From Candidatus Methylarchaceae archaeon HK01M (lineage in GTDB: Archaea; Thermoproteota; Nitrososphaeria; Nitrososphaerales; JACAEJ01): a stretch of DNA of 7,066 nt. The notes beneath the pieces are model-generated. The model saw only the letters and a list, made by a program, of their open reading frames with translations, did no database searches and was not told the DNA's origin. Location of the stretch: the NCBI GenBank assembly GCA_024256245.1, contig JAKLZD010000053.1, positions 1-7,066 on the forward strand, written 5' to 3'. Shown piece by piece: positions 1-5,012 of this stretch (positions within the stretch are counted from its first letter, which is position 1; each line of letters opens with the position of its first letter). The position numbers and the translations under genes are program-made.

Positions 1-120
1 CATTACCAAGTCTAAGGAGTAAAGCGATCTTCTTAATGTTGTAGGTATGGTTGCTGTGGTGAATGCTGACAGGATCAGTATGCTTATTATGGCTATTGAT
101 AACTTTCTCTTGGAATTCAT
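1..120 (-). CDS. N-terminus of a secreted or membrane-anchored protein (partial)
   Basis: The first 40 codons of a gene that runs off the left edge. It starts with ATG (118-120 on the complement) and begins MNSKRKLSIAIISILI. It has the layout of a signal peptide: a basic N-region (K4, R5, K6), a hydrophobic core at about residues 7-20 and small residues (A19, T21-A23) around a possible cleavage site near residue 23-25. The protein is therefore probably exported or anchored in the membrane. The mature part is outside the window, so no function can be named. There is no convincing ribosome binding site before the ATG. Directly upstream lie a 17-bp palindrome (124-140) and phased AT repeats (151-200), which probably contain its promoter. 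The start is confident because of the signal-peptide pattern; the identity is unknown. Confidence 0.6.
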   Translation of the reverse strand, partial: MNSKRKLSIAIISILILSAFTTATIPTTLRRSLYSLDLVM

Positions 121-123
121 TGT

Positions 124-140
124 TCTATCTATAAGATAGA
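124..140. repeat. Perfect 7-bp inverted repeat with 3-nt spacer, just upstream of a start codon
   Basis: TCTATCT (124-130) and AGATAGA (134-140) are exact reverse complements separated by ATA. The palindrome ends 3 bp before the ATG of the secreted-protein gene at 120 and lies between it and the AT-rich promoter-like region. It could be an operator near the transcription start or a hairpin in a short leader. A further partial copy (TCTATCG, 142-148) follows. A regulatory role is inferred from symmetry and position only. Confidence 0.45.
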
Positions 141-150
141 ATCTATCGTA

Positions 151-200
151 AATATAAATATCCATAAATATTCATAAATGATTATAAATATACACAAATA
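151..200. repeat. Five imperfect tandem 10-bp repeats, AT-rich, in an upstream region
   Basis: The core ATAAATA recurs at exact 10-bp steps: 154-160, 164-170, 174-180 (last base G), 184-190 and 194-200 (ACAAATA). The three bases between cores vary. Read on the minus strand each core is TATTTAT, which resembles an archaeal TATA element. The array sits 31-80 bp upstream of the secreted-protein start at 120, so it probably contains that gene's promoter. A ten-base period puts every copy on the same face of the helix, as expected for bent DNA or for cooperative binding of a protein. Both roles are inference. Confidence 0.55.
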
Positions 201-284
201 TCTGGATAATTTCTTTGTTACAGTGTAAATAACCTCATGGTGGATAGGCAATAATATATGAATGAAAAAAGAAGAAATGGGGGA

Positions 285-515
285 TTAAAGTCTGATTAAC
301 TTCAGAATCCAAGGGAATAGAGTGCTCCTTTTCTTGTAGAGTAGGAAACCCAAGGGAAGCAAAAGAAGCAGTATGAGGAGCCAGTACTGAGATACTGCTG
401 GTAATAACTCTCCCCCAACAGGCGTACTAGGTTCGATAGGAGGTCGTTGGGGAATCCCCCCACTTTCAGTCGGACCTGACTTTAGACTTATAGCATCCAC
501 ATGTCTTTTCCTCAA
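285..515 (-). CDS. Small ORF with a C-terminal transmembrane anchor, possibly a truncated surface protein
   Basis: A 76-codon frame with a TTG start at 513-515. Residues 1-31 are polar and Pro/Ser/Thr rich, like a stalk or linker (IPQRPPIEPSTP). The motif PVGGELLP (32-39) follows, then a Leu-rich membrane segment at about 42-60 and a basic stop-transfer KKR (61-63). Archaeal cell-surface proteins often end with such a linker, a VGG-type motif, one membrane helix and a basic tail, so this looks like the anchor end of a surface protein. No signal peptide precedes it and the frame upstream is not coding-like. It is therefore either a remnant that lost its extracellular part or a genuine small membrane protein. 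The tail after KKR is longer than usual for such anchors. An inverted repeat (522-542) lies 6 bp before the start codon. Function unknown. Confidence 0.4.
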   Translation of the reverse strand: MRKRHVDAISLKSGPTESGGIPQRPPIEPSTPVGGELLPAVSQYWLLILLLLLPLGFLLYKKRSTLFPWILKLIRL

Positions 516-521
516 ATTTTT

Positions 522-542
522 ATCCCCACGAGTAGTGGGGAT
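522..542. repeat. 8-bp perfect inverted repeat (GC-rich stem) before a TTG start
   Basis: ATCCCCAC (522-529) and GTGGGGAT (535-542) are exact complements around the 5-nt loop GAGTA. The GC-rich stem stands out from its very AT-rich surroundings. On the minus strand it lies 6 bp before the TTG start at 515 and is followed by an A/T run. It could be an operator, a leader hairpin that hides the start site, or a scar of an upstream element. Which of these applies cannot be told from sequence alone. Confidence 0.4.
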
Positions 543-740
543 TATAAAATAAATATTTTGTCGAACATCCCAAACGAACTACTTCATTTTTCATTAATCT
601 CAGAATTTTTATCGATTGTTCACTCTATCCGACGGCAAATATTATTTAAAATGACTTGACAATATACCCAAAAAAAGAGGTGAGGGTTTTATTTGGCTTG
701 TTTTAGCATCTTCATTAGTTATCCTTGATTTATCTTAGTT

Positions 741-1013
741 TTAAGGAGTTATAAAATCCGCACCTGCTGTGTTGAACTCGATCCCACGAACATTATCATA
801 TGCCGATGATTTACCAAAAACAACTTTAACAGAAATCCCAAGACCGTAATAGATTGTAATGGGAGGATCGATGATCCACTCTTTTGGAGGTGGTTTAGGA
901 TCAACTGATGGAGTTGACCAGACCCAATCTTTTTTTGAACCCCCATCCCAGATATGGACCTCTTCGAGAAATACTGCGGCTTTCCCTTGCGTTTTTTGAG
1001 AATAGTGTATTAC
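741..1013 (-). pseudogene. Remnant of a DUF6623-like protein (C-terminal part, no start codon)
   Basis: A 90-codon open frame on the minus strand ending in TAA at 741-743. It is bounded upstream by an in-frame TAG (1014-1016) and has no usable start codon near its 5' end. The translation is strongly protein-like from about residue 11: LEEVHIWDGG (16-25), a Pro-rich stretch KPPPKEW (40-46), YYGLGISVKVVFG (55-67) and IEFNTAGADF (78-87), then ITP and stop. The GLGIS...FG and F..AGADF pattern at the C-terminus matches my memory of DUF6623 proteins, which have no known function to my knowledge; I could not check this. The N-terminal half of such a protein is not found in any minus frame between 1014 and the tRNA gene. 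I therefore call it a truncated gene. A T-run on the coding strand (complement of 670-676) could be a relic terminator. Confidence 0.45.
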
Positions 1014-1228
1014 CTATCCTTAAGCAGAATCCAGAAACACAAAAATGGCTAGAGACGATATTTGGCTCAGATGTTAAAGAATCTCTTAACGATATTAAAG
1101 AAATCCTTTACGCTATAGTAAATCATCAAATCCCTGCAATAACCACTTACGATTCACGAAGTGCTCTAATAAATCAAGAGATGGGGTCGGTGGGATTTGA
1201 ACCCACGATCGCTACCGCCCCAGGGTAG
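1007..1228 (+). pseudogene. Coding-like fragment entering tRNA-Pro antisense; candidate int(N) of an SSV-type integrase
   Basis: A 73-codon stretch without a start codon (the frame stays open further left only across the DUF6623-like remnant). Residues 6-57 look like real protein: NPETQKWLETIFG (8-20), then a likely amphipathic helix SDVKESLNDIKEILYAIVN (21-39). The frame then crosses the 3' end of the tRNA gene on the opposite strand, giving MGSVGFEPTIATAPG, and stops at TAG 1226-1228 in the anticodon stem. Integrases of the SSV type carry their attachment site inside the gene, and that site is the 3' part of a tRNA read antisense; SSV1 integrase has GFEPGTSG about 70 residues from its start. 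On integration the gene splits and the N-terminal piece stays against the intact tRNA, in exactly this orientation. However, any tRNA read antisense gives GFEP, so only the roughly 55 upstream residues are informative and I do not recognise their family. Confidence 0.25.
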
Positions 1229-1257
1229 AATCCTTGACCAAGCTAGACGACGACCCC
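1182..1257 (-). tRNA. tRNA-Pro (anticodon GGG)
   Basis: All arms fold. The acceptor stem pairs GGGGTCG (complement of 1251-1257) with CGACCCC (complement of 1183-1189), 7 of 7, and the discriminator is A at 1182. The D arm has stem GTCT/GGAT with two wobble pairs and GG in the loop. The anticodon stem CTACC/GGTAG encloses loop CTGGGGC, so positions 34-36 are GGG (complement of 1219-1221), with G37 as usual for tRNA-Pro. The variable loop is 5 nt. The T arm is GTGGG/CCCAC with loop TTCAAAT. No intron is seen and CCA is not encoded (the 3' flank reads TCTC after A73), so the CCA enzyme encoded just upstream would be needed. The gene follows cca on the same strand by 38 bp and may have its own promoter in that gap. 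Codons CCC and CCU would be read. Confidence 0.95.
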
Positions 1258-1282
1258 CTATAAATCCGCCTATAAGATTGAT

Positions 1283-1296
1283 AATTTAATTAATTT
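1283..1296 (-). promoter_or_regulatory. Probable TATA-like element of the tRNA-Pro gene
   Basis: The minus strand carries the AT-only block AAATTAATTAAATT here, centred about 32 bp before the mature tRNA 5' end at 1257. That is the normal distance for an archaeal TATA element when transcription starts a few bases before the tRNA. It abuts the cca stop codon (1296-1298), so cca and the tRNA share no spare sequence. Read-through from cca is an alternative. Confidence 0.35.
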
Positions 1297-2726
1297 TATG
1301 AATCTTTATCTATCGTCAACAATCTATCTGAACTCAATAGTCTGACCAACTCTTTCATGATCCATGGTATAGATAAAAGCTCGATATTTCTATTCCCAAG
1401 ATAGGTCTGATAGGTATTCACAATACCGTCTACAAGTCCTGGCGCTATGCCCAAGCCTCTTTTTTTATTAAGCAAAAGATCGAAGAAATCATCTATGTCC
1501 TTAATTCTTCTCTCCATCAAAGCATAAAGCCTAGTATCATCGCCCAGCCAGATCAACTTAGATCTTTTAAGATTCTTGGAGATGAACTTCCTCGAATCCT
1601 CGTATCTGAAGACTTCTGGACCTTTCTTATCTTCTATTTCAGGTTGCTCAAGACTCTCTATCAAGAAGATAAAGGCACTCTCTTCATTCTCATCTGTAGC
1701 GCAAGCAGACCTAAGGACTTTGAAGTCGTAAAGATCGAATTGCTTTAGAATATAATTTAGACTTCTCTTCAATTGACCCCAAAGAACATCTACGCTTCTT
1801 TTACTATGCTTGAACTTTAAGGTTACAAGATTTCCCATCAGTTCACTCTTCCCTATTTTATCCAAACGATCCTTTTCTCCTATGAAGTATCTTAACCTAG
1901 GCTCCTTCAAGAATGCCCTCGATGCTAAAATAAACTCGGCGAGCCTCCTTGGCGAAATCGCTGTTCCAAGGTTCCTCCTAGAATCTACAGGATCGAGTAT
2001 TATCACGCTAGCCTTTTGGAATTTTTTCTTAAGGTTTTCATCTACCTTTTCTAAACTTATCACTTCTCCCTCCCTCCATCTCGATGCAGACTTGAGGCTT
2101 GAAAAAAAGGACCCATACTTTAAACATAAAACTTCACAGACATATCCGCTAAAGCCTTGTACAGCTATCTCTGCGCCATAGACCCCTACTCCTTTCATGA
2201 ATTTTTTGAGCAACCTCGCCTCTCTTCGAAGACTGTCGCTTAATTCTTCTGTCATAAATAAAGTATGGTAAGGAGATCTATCTGCTGCACTCTTCCATTC
2301 ACCCTTCTTTACATCGTAGCAGGGAACGATGTTGACCCCAACATCTTCGATATAAGCCTCTACGTATGGATGTTCAGCGTATCTTAATATCGGTTCATAT
2401 TCTCTCATCGATTCCAAAGCAACATCTAAACCGTACTTTTTTAGGTCCACTTTGTTCAATCTCTTTGGAAATTTAACGAAGATGTCTATGTCTGCCTCCC
2501 TCTTCAGCCAAGTGCCTTTTGCATAAGAACCTCCCAGCACCACATCTGGTTTAAATCTGCTCTTTAATGCCACTTTTCTAACTCTCTGAAGAGCACGAGA
2601 AGCTATGGCTTTGACATGGTCGACCTCACCTTTCGCTGGCTCTACGATCTTCAGGGCATCCGATATTACCTTACTCAATTCATTAGATATATCAGTCCAC
2701 CCCAAACTGGAAGGTGTGAACATCAC
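1296..2726 (-). CDS. cca: CCA-adding enzyme (archaeal class I tRNA nucleotidyltransferase)
   Basis: Adds or repairs the 3'-terminal CCA of tRNAs from CTP and ATP in the cytoplasm, without a template. The 476-residue length is close to the archaeal family. The nucleotidyltransferase head shows GGSYAKGTW (65-73) and EADIDIF (77-83), giving catalytic acids D79 and D81. YAEHPYV (116-122), VNIVPCYD (131-138) and the central-domain motifs RLLKKFMK (171-178), GVYGAE (181-186) and GFSGYVCEVL (191-200) follow in family order, then DPVDSRRNLG. Aligned with the Archaeoglobus enzyme (E59, D61, D110), the third acid position is N132, codon AAC at 2331-2333 on the complement. That is unusual, and activity should not be assumed unaffected. 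The frame opens GTG (2724-2726) then ATG (2721-2723); either may be the start. It overlaps the 3' end of thpR by 35 bp, implying cotranscription and coupling, and the tRNA-Pro gene lies 38 bp downstream. Confidence 0.93.
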   Translation of the reverse strand: MMFTPSSLGWTDISNELSKVISDALKIVEPAKGEVDHVKAIASRALQRVRKVALKSRFKPDVVLGGSYAKGTWLKREADIDIFVKFPKRLNKVDLKKYGLDVALESMREYEPILRYAEHPYVEAYIEDVGVNIVPCYDVKKGEWKSAADRSPYHTLFMTEELSDSLRREARLLKKFMKGVGVYGAEIAVQGFSGYVCEVLCLKYGSFFSSLKSASRWREGEVISLEKVDENLKKKFQKASVIILDPVDSRRNLGTAISPRRLAEFILASRAFLKEPRLRYFIGEKDRLDKIGKSELMGNLVTLKFKHSKRSVDVLWGQLKRSLNYILKQFDLYDFKVLRSACATDENEESAFIFLIESLEQPEIEDKKGPEVFRYEDSRKFISKNLKRSKLIWLGDDTRLYALMERRIKDIDDFFDLLLNKKRGLGIAPGLVDGIVNTYQTYLGNRNIELLSIPWIMKELVRLLSSDRLLTIDKDS

Positions 2727-3252
2727 TGTATATGGGACCTTTCGGAGTCAGATCACTCTTCTTGAGCTTCAGAGACGTTATTGTTTCTTCGCCGAAGGTT
2801 TGGCTCTCGTACGCCTTTATCACATCCAGCAATCTATCCCTGTTCTTCCCACTTTTCACTCTGGAGATGGTGACATGTGGCTGAAAACCCCTTCTTTCAC
2901 TCCGCACAAGGCCTTTCAAACTATCTTCTACCATATTCGCTACATTGAAAAGATCATCTCTACAGCTCTTATCTACGCCTAACCATATCACAGAGATTTT
3001 ACGGGGACTTGGAAAGACCCCTATCCCTTTATAAGCTATATGTAAAGGTCTGAACCTGATTGCCTCTAACAAATTTATAATTTTTTTTACTAAAATATCG
3101 TTTATCTCTCCAAAGAACTTGACGGTGAAGTGCAGATTGTTGGGCTCTACGAGCTTTATGTCGGCATCTGTATGTCTTAGCTTGTCTTGGACTTCTTCGA
3201 TCAACCTGACAGTCCTTTCATCTCCTACATCTAAAGCAAGGAAAGCCCTCAT
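2692..3252 (-). CDS. thpR: RNA 2',3'-cyclic phosphodiesterase (2'-5' RNA ligase family)
   Basis: A member of the 2H phosphoesterase family, which opens 2',3'-cyclic phosphates on RNA ends and can join tRNA halves by 2'-5' linkage in vitro; the in vivo role in archaea is unsettled. The two signature motifs are HFTV and HVTI (H45 and H130 when counted from the outermost ATG at 3264). Between them lie the typical GIGVFPSPRKISVIWLGV strand pair and near the end KKSDLTPKGPIYS, both family hallmarks. Three in-frame ATGs are close together (3264, 3258, 3252). I chose 3252 because family members begin MRAF(I/L)A; the longer forms add MRMS. None has a clear ribosome binding site, as is common for leaderless archaeal genes. 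It leads the thpR-cca unit, overlapping cca by 35 bp, and is divergent from the UPF0201 gene. Confidence 0.9.
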   Translation of the reverse strand: MRAFLALDVGDERTVRLIEEVQDKLRHTDADIKLVEPNNLHFTVKFFGEINDILVKKIINLLEAIRFRPLHIAYKGIGVFPSPRKISVIWLGVDKSCRDDLFNVANMVEDSLKGLVRSERRGFQPHVTISRVKSGKNRDRLLDVIKAYESQTFGEETITSLKLKKSDLTPKGPIYSDVHTFQFGVD

Positions 3253-3296
3253 CGACATCCGCATTCAATACTATTTTGGCCCTTTTTTATTTTTGC

Positions 3297-3308
3297 AAAC
3301 TTTAAAAA
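3297..3308 (+). promoter_or_regulatory. TATA-like promoter element for the UPF0201-TIM barrel unit
   Basis: AAACTTTAAAAA lies 70-81 bp before the TTG start at 3378, within the 113-bp gap between the divergent thpR and UPF0201 genes. TTTAAAA preceded by a purine-rich bend is a normal archaeal TATA/BRE form, which would put the start of transcription near 3328-3335 and give a leader of about 45-50 nt. A near-identical string occurs at 4640-4650 before the small membrane ORF, which supports its being a recurrent promoter sequence. No experimental evidence. Confidence 0.4.
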
Positions 3309-3377
3309 GAGGTATCGATCCTTTGTAAGTTGTTAAGATATTTTGTGGAGGATTCCAAAAGGTAAAAAGGGTTTAAC

Positions 3378-3782
3378 TTGAAAATTCAACCTTTTTTAAA
3401 AGAATTAAAGGTAACTGTAGAAGCTTATGTCAATCCATCAGAAGATGTCGATAAAGTGAAGACTTCTATCCGGAACCTGATCAAGCACGTAGAGCCAGAT
3501 TTCTCACAAGATAAAATCTTAACTACTTCAACAAAAGATGAGAAGAGCTTATATTTTATCTATGAGCGGATAAGGGCGAAGCAGACATTGGCTGTAGTGC
3601 GCAGATTGCTTTTGAGGCATATGAATGAGGAAACTACATGGCTGATCTTCAATAAACAGGCTGCATTCGTAGGGTCTGTCAACGTCTGTGAAGAAGAGAG
3701 CGAGTCGCCTCTTGGCCCCATAAAGCTAATCATACAAAGCCCTTATCTCGGTGAATTTATAGATTGGTTGACTACAGAGTGA
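3378..3782 (+). CDS. UPF0201 family RNA-binding protein (COG1931-like)
   Basis: An archaeal protein family assigned to the RNA_binding (formerly DUF54) superfamily and once predicted to work with the exosome; its actual role is not established. The match rests on VNPSEDVDKVKTSIRNL (18-34), the highly typical FNKQAAFVGSVN (91-102) and ESPLGPIKL (109-117), and on the 134-residue length. No membrane or export signal is present, so it should be cytosolic. The start is TTG at 3378-3380: an in-frame TAA (3363-3365) lies just upstream and no ATG or GTG precedes the conserved region, so the start is well fixed. A purine-rich AAAAGG (3365-3370) sits 7 bp before it. The next gene begins 4 bp after the stop, so the two are almost certainly cotranscribed from the promoter near 3300. 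Confidence 0.85.
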   Translation: MKIQPFLKELKVTVEAYVNPSEDVDKVKTSIRNLIKHVEPDFSQDKILTTSTKDEKSLYFIYERIRAKQTLAVVRRLLLRHMNEETTWLIFNKQAAFVGSVNVCEEESESPLGPIKLIIQSPYLGEFIDWLTTE

Positions 3783-3786
3783 TTTC

Positions 3787-4581
3787 ATGGCTTTAGTAGG
3801 TCTATCATCACTCTACATATTCTTAAAAAAGGAGGTTTTTGAAGACATAATAAAAGAGGTAAAGTTTGAGAGAGAATATTCCCAGAAACCAGATATCTGG
3901 GAGATAGTTGATGAAGGCCATCACTCTCTTACTCGTAAAAGGGTCAGAATGATTCATGATCTGAGTTCACAAGGATATACCTTCACCATCCATTCTCCCT
4001 ATAATATCACAAATATAGCGGATCTGGATAGAAGCAGACGCCATGAGTCGTTAGCCAAGCTCAAGAAGTCCATAGAGTCGGCAGCTGAAGTGGAGGCCAA
4101 AGCTCTTGTTCTTCACCCTGGTCTGAAAGCAATGGGTAAAGATCAGACCATAGCTGAGAGGTTGAATGAAGAGTCGATCTTAACTCTTTACGACTATGCC
4201 GAGTCTTCAGGTATAGTTCTTGCCTTTGAAAATATGAACCCTGCTACCCAGCATTTCATGACCAAACCAAGAGATTTTGAAGATTTCTTTGAGAGAAATA
4301 AAGTTCGTCTAAAGATGGTCTTCGATGTAGGACATGCATATATAGGATCGGTTGTAAACGAATTCATATCAAAGCTTTCGGATAGGTTCGTCACAGTTCA
4401 CTTTCATGATAATAGAGGCGATAGGGATGAGCACTTGGGTATAGGGGATGGCTCCATCGATTGGAGAGGGGTTACATCTCAACTCATAAGGCGGGACTTT
4501 AGGGGTATGTATATTATAGAGTCAGTTGTAAAACCTTACGAGTCTGTAGCAAAAATAAAGGAGATGCTGAAACCATTTTAA
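3787..4581 (+). CDS. Xylose-isomerase-like TIM barrel protein (sugar phosphate isomerase / endonuclease IV family)
   Basis: A 264-residue single-domain protein of the AP endonuclease 2 / xylose isomerase-like TIM barrel family. Candidate metal and active-site residues fall at the ends of successive strands: H69 (IHSPYN), H110 (VLHPG), E148 (AFENMN), D180 and H183 (FDVGHA), H205/H207 and D208 (VHFHDN), D214-E215-H216 (DEHLGIGDGSIDW) and E245. This full set suggests an active divalent-metal enzyme. Family members isomerise or epimerise sugars, and endonuclease IV cuts at abasic DNA sites; the length and the DEHLGIGDGSIDW segment are closer to the sugar-isomerase-like group (COG1082), but the substrate cannot be assigned. 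The ATG is 4 bp after the UPF0201 stop, and GAGTGAT (3777-3783), overlapping that stop, can serve as ribosome binding site. Coupling to an RNA-binding protein is notable but unexplained. Confidence 0.85.
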   Translation: MALVGLSSLYIFLKKEVFEDIIKEVKFEREYSQKPDIWEIVDEGHHSLTRKRVRMIHDLSSQGYTFTIHSPYNITNIADLDRSRRHESLAKLKKSIESAAEVEAKALVLHPGLKAMGKDQTIAERLNEESILTLYDYAESSGIVLAFENMNPATQHFMTKPRDFEDFFERNKVRLKMVFDVGHAYIGSVVNEFISKLSDRFVTVHFHDNRGDRDEHLGIGDGSIDWRGVTSQLIRRDFRGMYIIESVVKPYESVAKIKEMLKPF

Positions 4582-4639
4582 CCATCTTATATCTTCAAGA
4601 GATTTCTCGTATTGGAGACCATCGATAAAGTGAACATCA

Positions 4640-4681
4640 AAACTTTAAAATTCATTATAAGATAGATTATTGTTATATATA
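4640..4681 (+). promoter_or_regulatory. Possible TATA elements for the small membrane ORF
   Basis: Two candidates precede the ORF at 4728: AAACTTTAAAA at 4640-4650, nearly identical to the element at 3297-3308, and TTATATATA at 4673-4681. The second would start transcription near 4702-4706 and leave a leader of about 25 nt, the better fit. A TAAGATA/TATCTTA pair flanks the second candidate as a loose inverted repeat. Confidence 0.3.
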
Positions 4682-4727
4682 GTTATATCTTAAAATCACA
4701 ACTACGTCATATGAAGCGGTAGCGGAT

Positions 4728-4853
4728 GTGTCTCTGATGCTCGGAGCGGTATGGACTATAATCATAATCTGGACAGTAAACCAAATCCAAAAGCTTTGGA
4801 GCCCTGAGTTCGCACAGAGAGTAAAAGAGGCGAGAGAACAAAGGCAAAAGTAA
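4728..4853 (+). CDS. Predicted 41-residue single-pass membrane protein
   Basis: A short frame starting at GTG 4728 (or ATG 4737) and ending at TAA 4851-4853. It begins with a hydrophobic segment containing LMLGAVWTIIIIWTV (residues 3-17), a likely membrane helix, followed by the charged tail SPEFAQRVKEAREQRQK (25-41), probably a helix in the cytosol. The clean split between one membrane span and a basic/acidic amphipathic tail is more orderly than expected by chance. I do not recognise the family. The open frame extends upstream to 4683 without an ATG/GTG/TTG start; the in-frame codons just before GTG (SYEAVAD) also look protein-like. It could therefore be a longer gene with an unusual start, or the C-terminal end of a decayed transporter. 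Size and shape would suit an accessory subunit of a membrane complex, but no partner is adjacent. Confidence 0.4.
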   Translation: MSLMLGAVWTIIIIWTVNQIQKLWSPEFAQRVKEAREQRQK

Positions 4854-5012
4854 AGATAAACATTTAGAGTGGCGGATATAACCATCCCATCAACTTGGCT
4901 GTCTTACTCAATTTTGCTATCAGAGGAAGTCGCATGATTTGCAGAAGCTAAGCAAGGATAGTAATAATCTCTGAATATGTTAGGTAAGAATAGTCGAAAA
5001 CTCTAATCATCT

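Larger units (their letters stand above)
4582..5012. other. 431-bp stretch between TIM barrel gene and RNase Z: one small ORF, otherwise no clear gene
   Basis: Contents seen: AT-rich promoter-like strings AAAACTTTAAAA (4639-4650) and TTATATATA (4673-4681), the probable small membrane protein (4728-4853), and a downstream part (4854-5012) without a convincing gene, RNA fold or terminator. In the last part a short plus-strand frame from GTG 4869 reads MADITIPSTWLSYSILL and stops after 22 codons; it looks slightly protein-like but is too short to call. The unit upstream (plus) and RNase Z (minus) converge on this region. Confidence 0.5.

Noticed and set aside
522..542. CRISPR repeat or rho-independent-type terminator
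   Set aside because: Only one copy, no spacers; the stem is followed by mixed A/T and not a clean T-run on either strand and sits before a start codon, not after a stop.
749..946. Minus-strand frame with an ATG start, 65 codons
   Set aside because: It overlaps the DUF6623-like remnant in another frame; its translation lacks the ordered motifs seen in the 741-1013 frame.
908..1006. Upstream extension of the plus-strand frame with an ATG at 908
   Set aside because: It lies opposite the convincing DUF6623-like minus-strand coding segment, and its translation in this part is not protein-like; it is a shadow.
1..1181. Second copy of the tRNA-Pro 3' half (att site) within the window
   Set aside because: Looked for GGGGTCGGTGGG and GATTTGAACCC matches in the left part; none found, so any other element end is outside.
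1810..2181. Plus-strand 123-codon frame
   Set aside because: Antisense shadow inside cca, whose motifs are unmistakable.
2605..3328. Plus-strand frames of 125 and 69 codons opposite cca/thpR
   Set aside because: Shadows of thpR and cca; no recognisable protein pattern.
4194..4394. Minus-strand 66-codon frame
   Set aside because: Antisense to the TIM barrel active-site region; no independent support.
4673..4885. Minus-strand 70-codon Cys/Ser/Ile-rich frame
   Set aside because: Opposite the small plus-strand membrane ORF; its hydrophobicity mirrors that ORF's codons, and it has no promoter or ribosome site.
4869..4937. 22-codon plus-strand frame starting MADITIPSTWLSY
   Set aside because: Slightly protein-like and with a GTG start, but too short and without support; mentioned in the gap description only.
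4854..5012. C/D box small RNA downstream of rnz (GATGATT-like string on the minus strand)
   Set aside because: The C box does not match RUGAUGA well and no properly placed D box (CUGA) pair is present.
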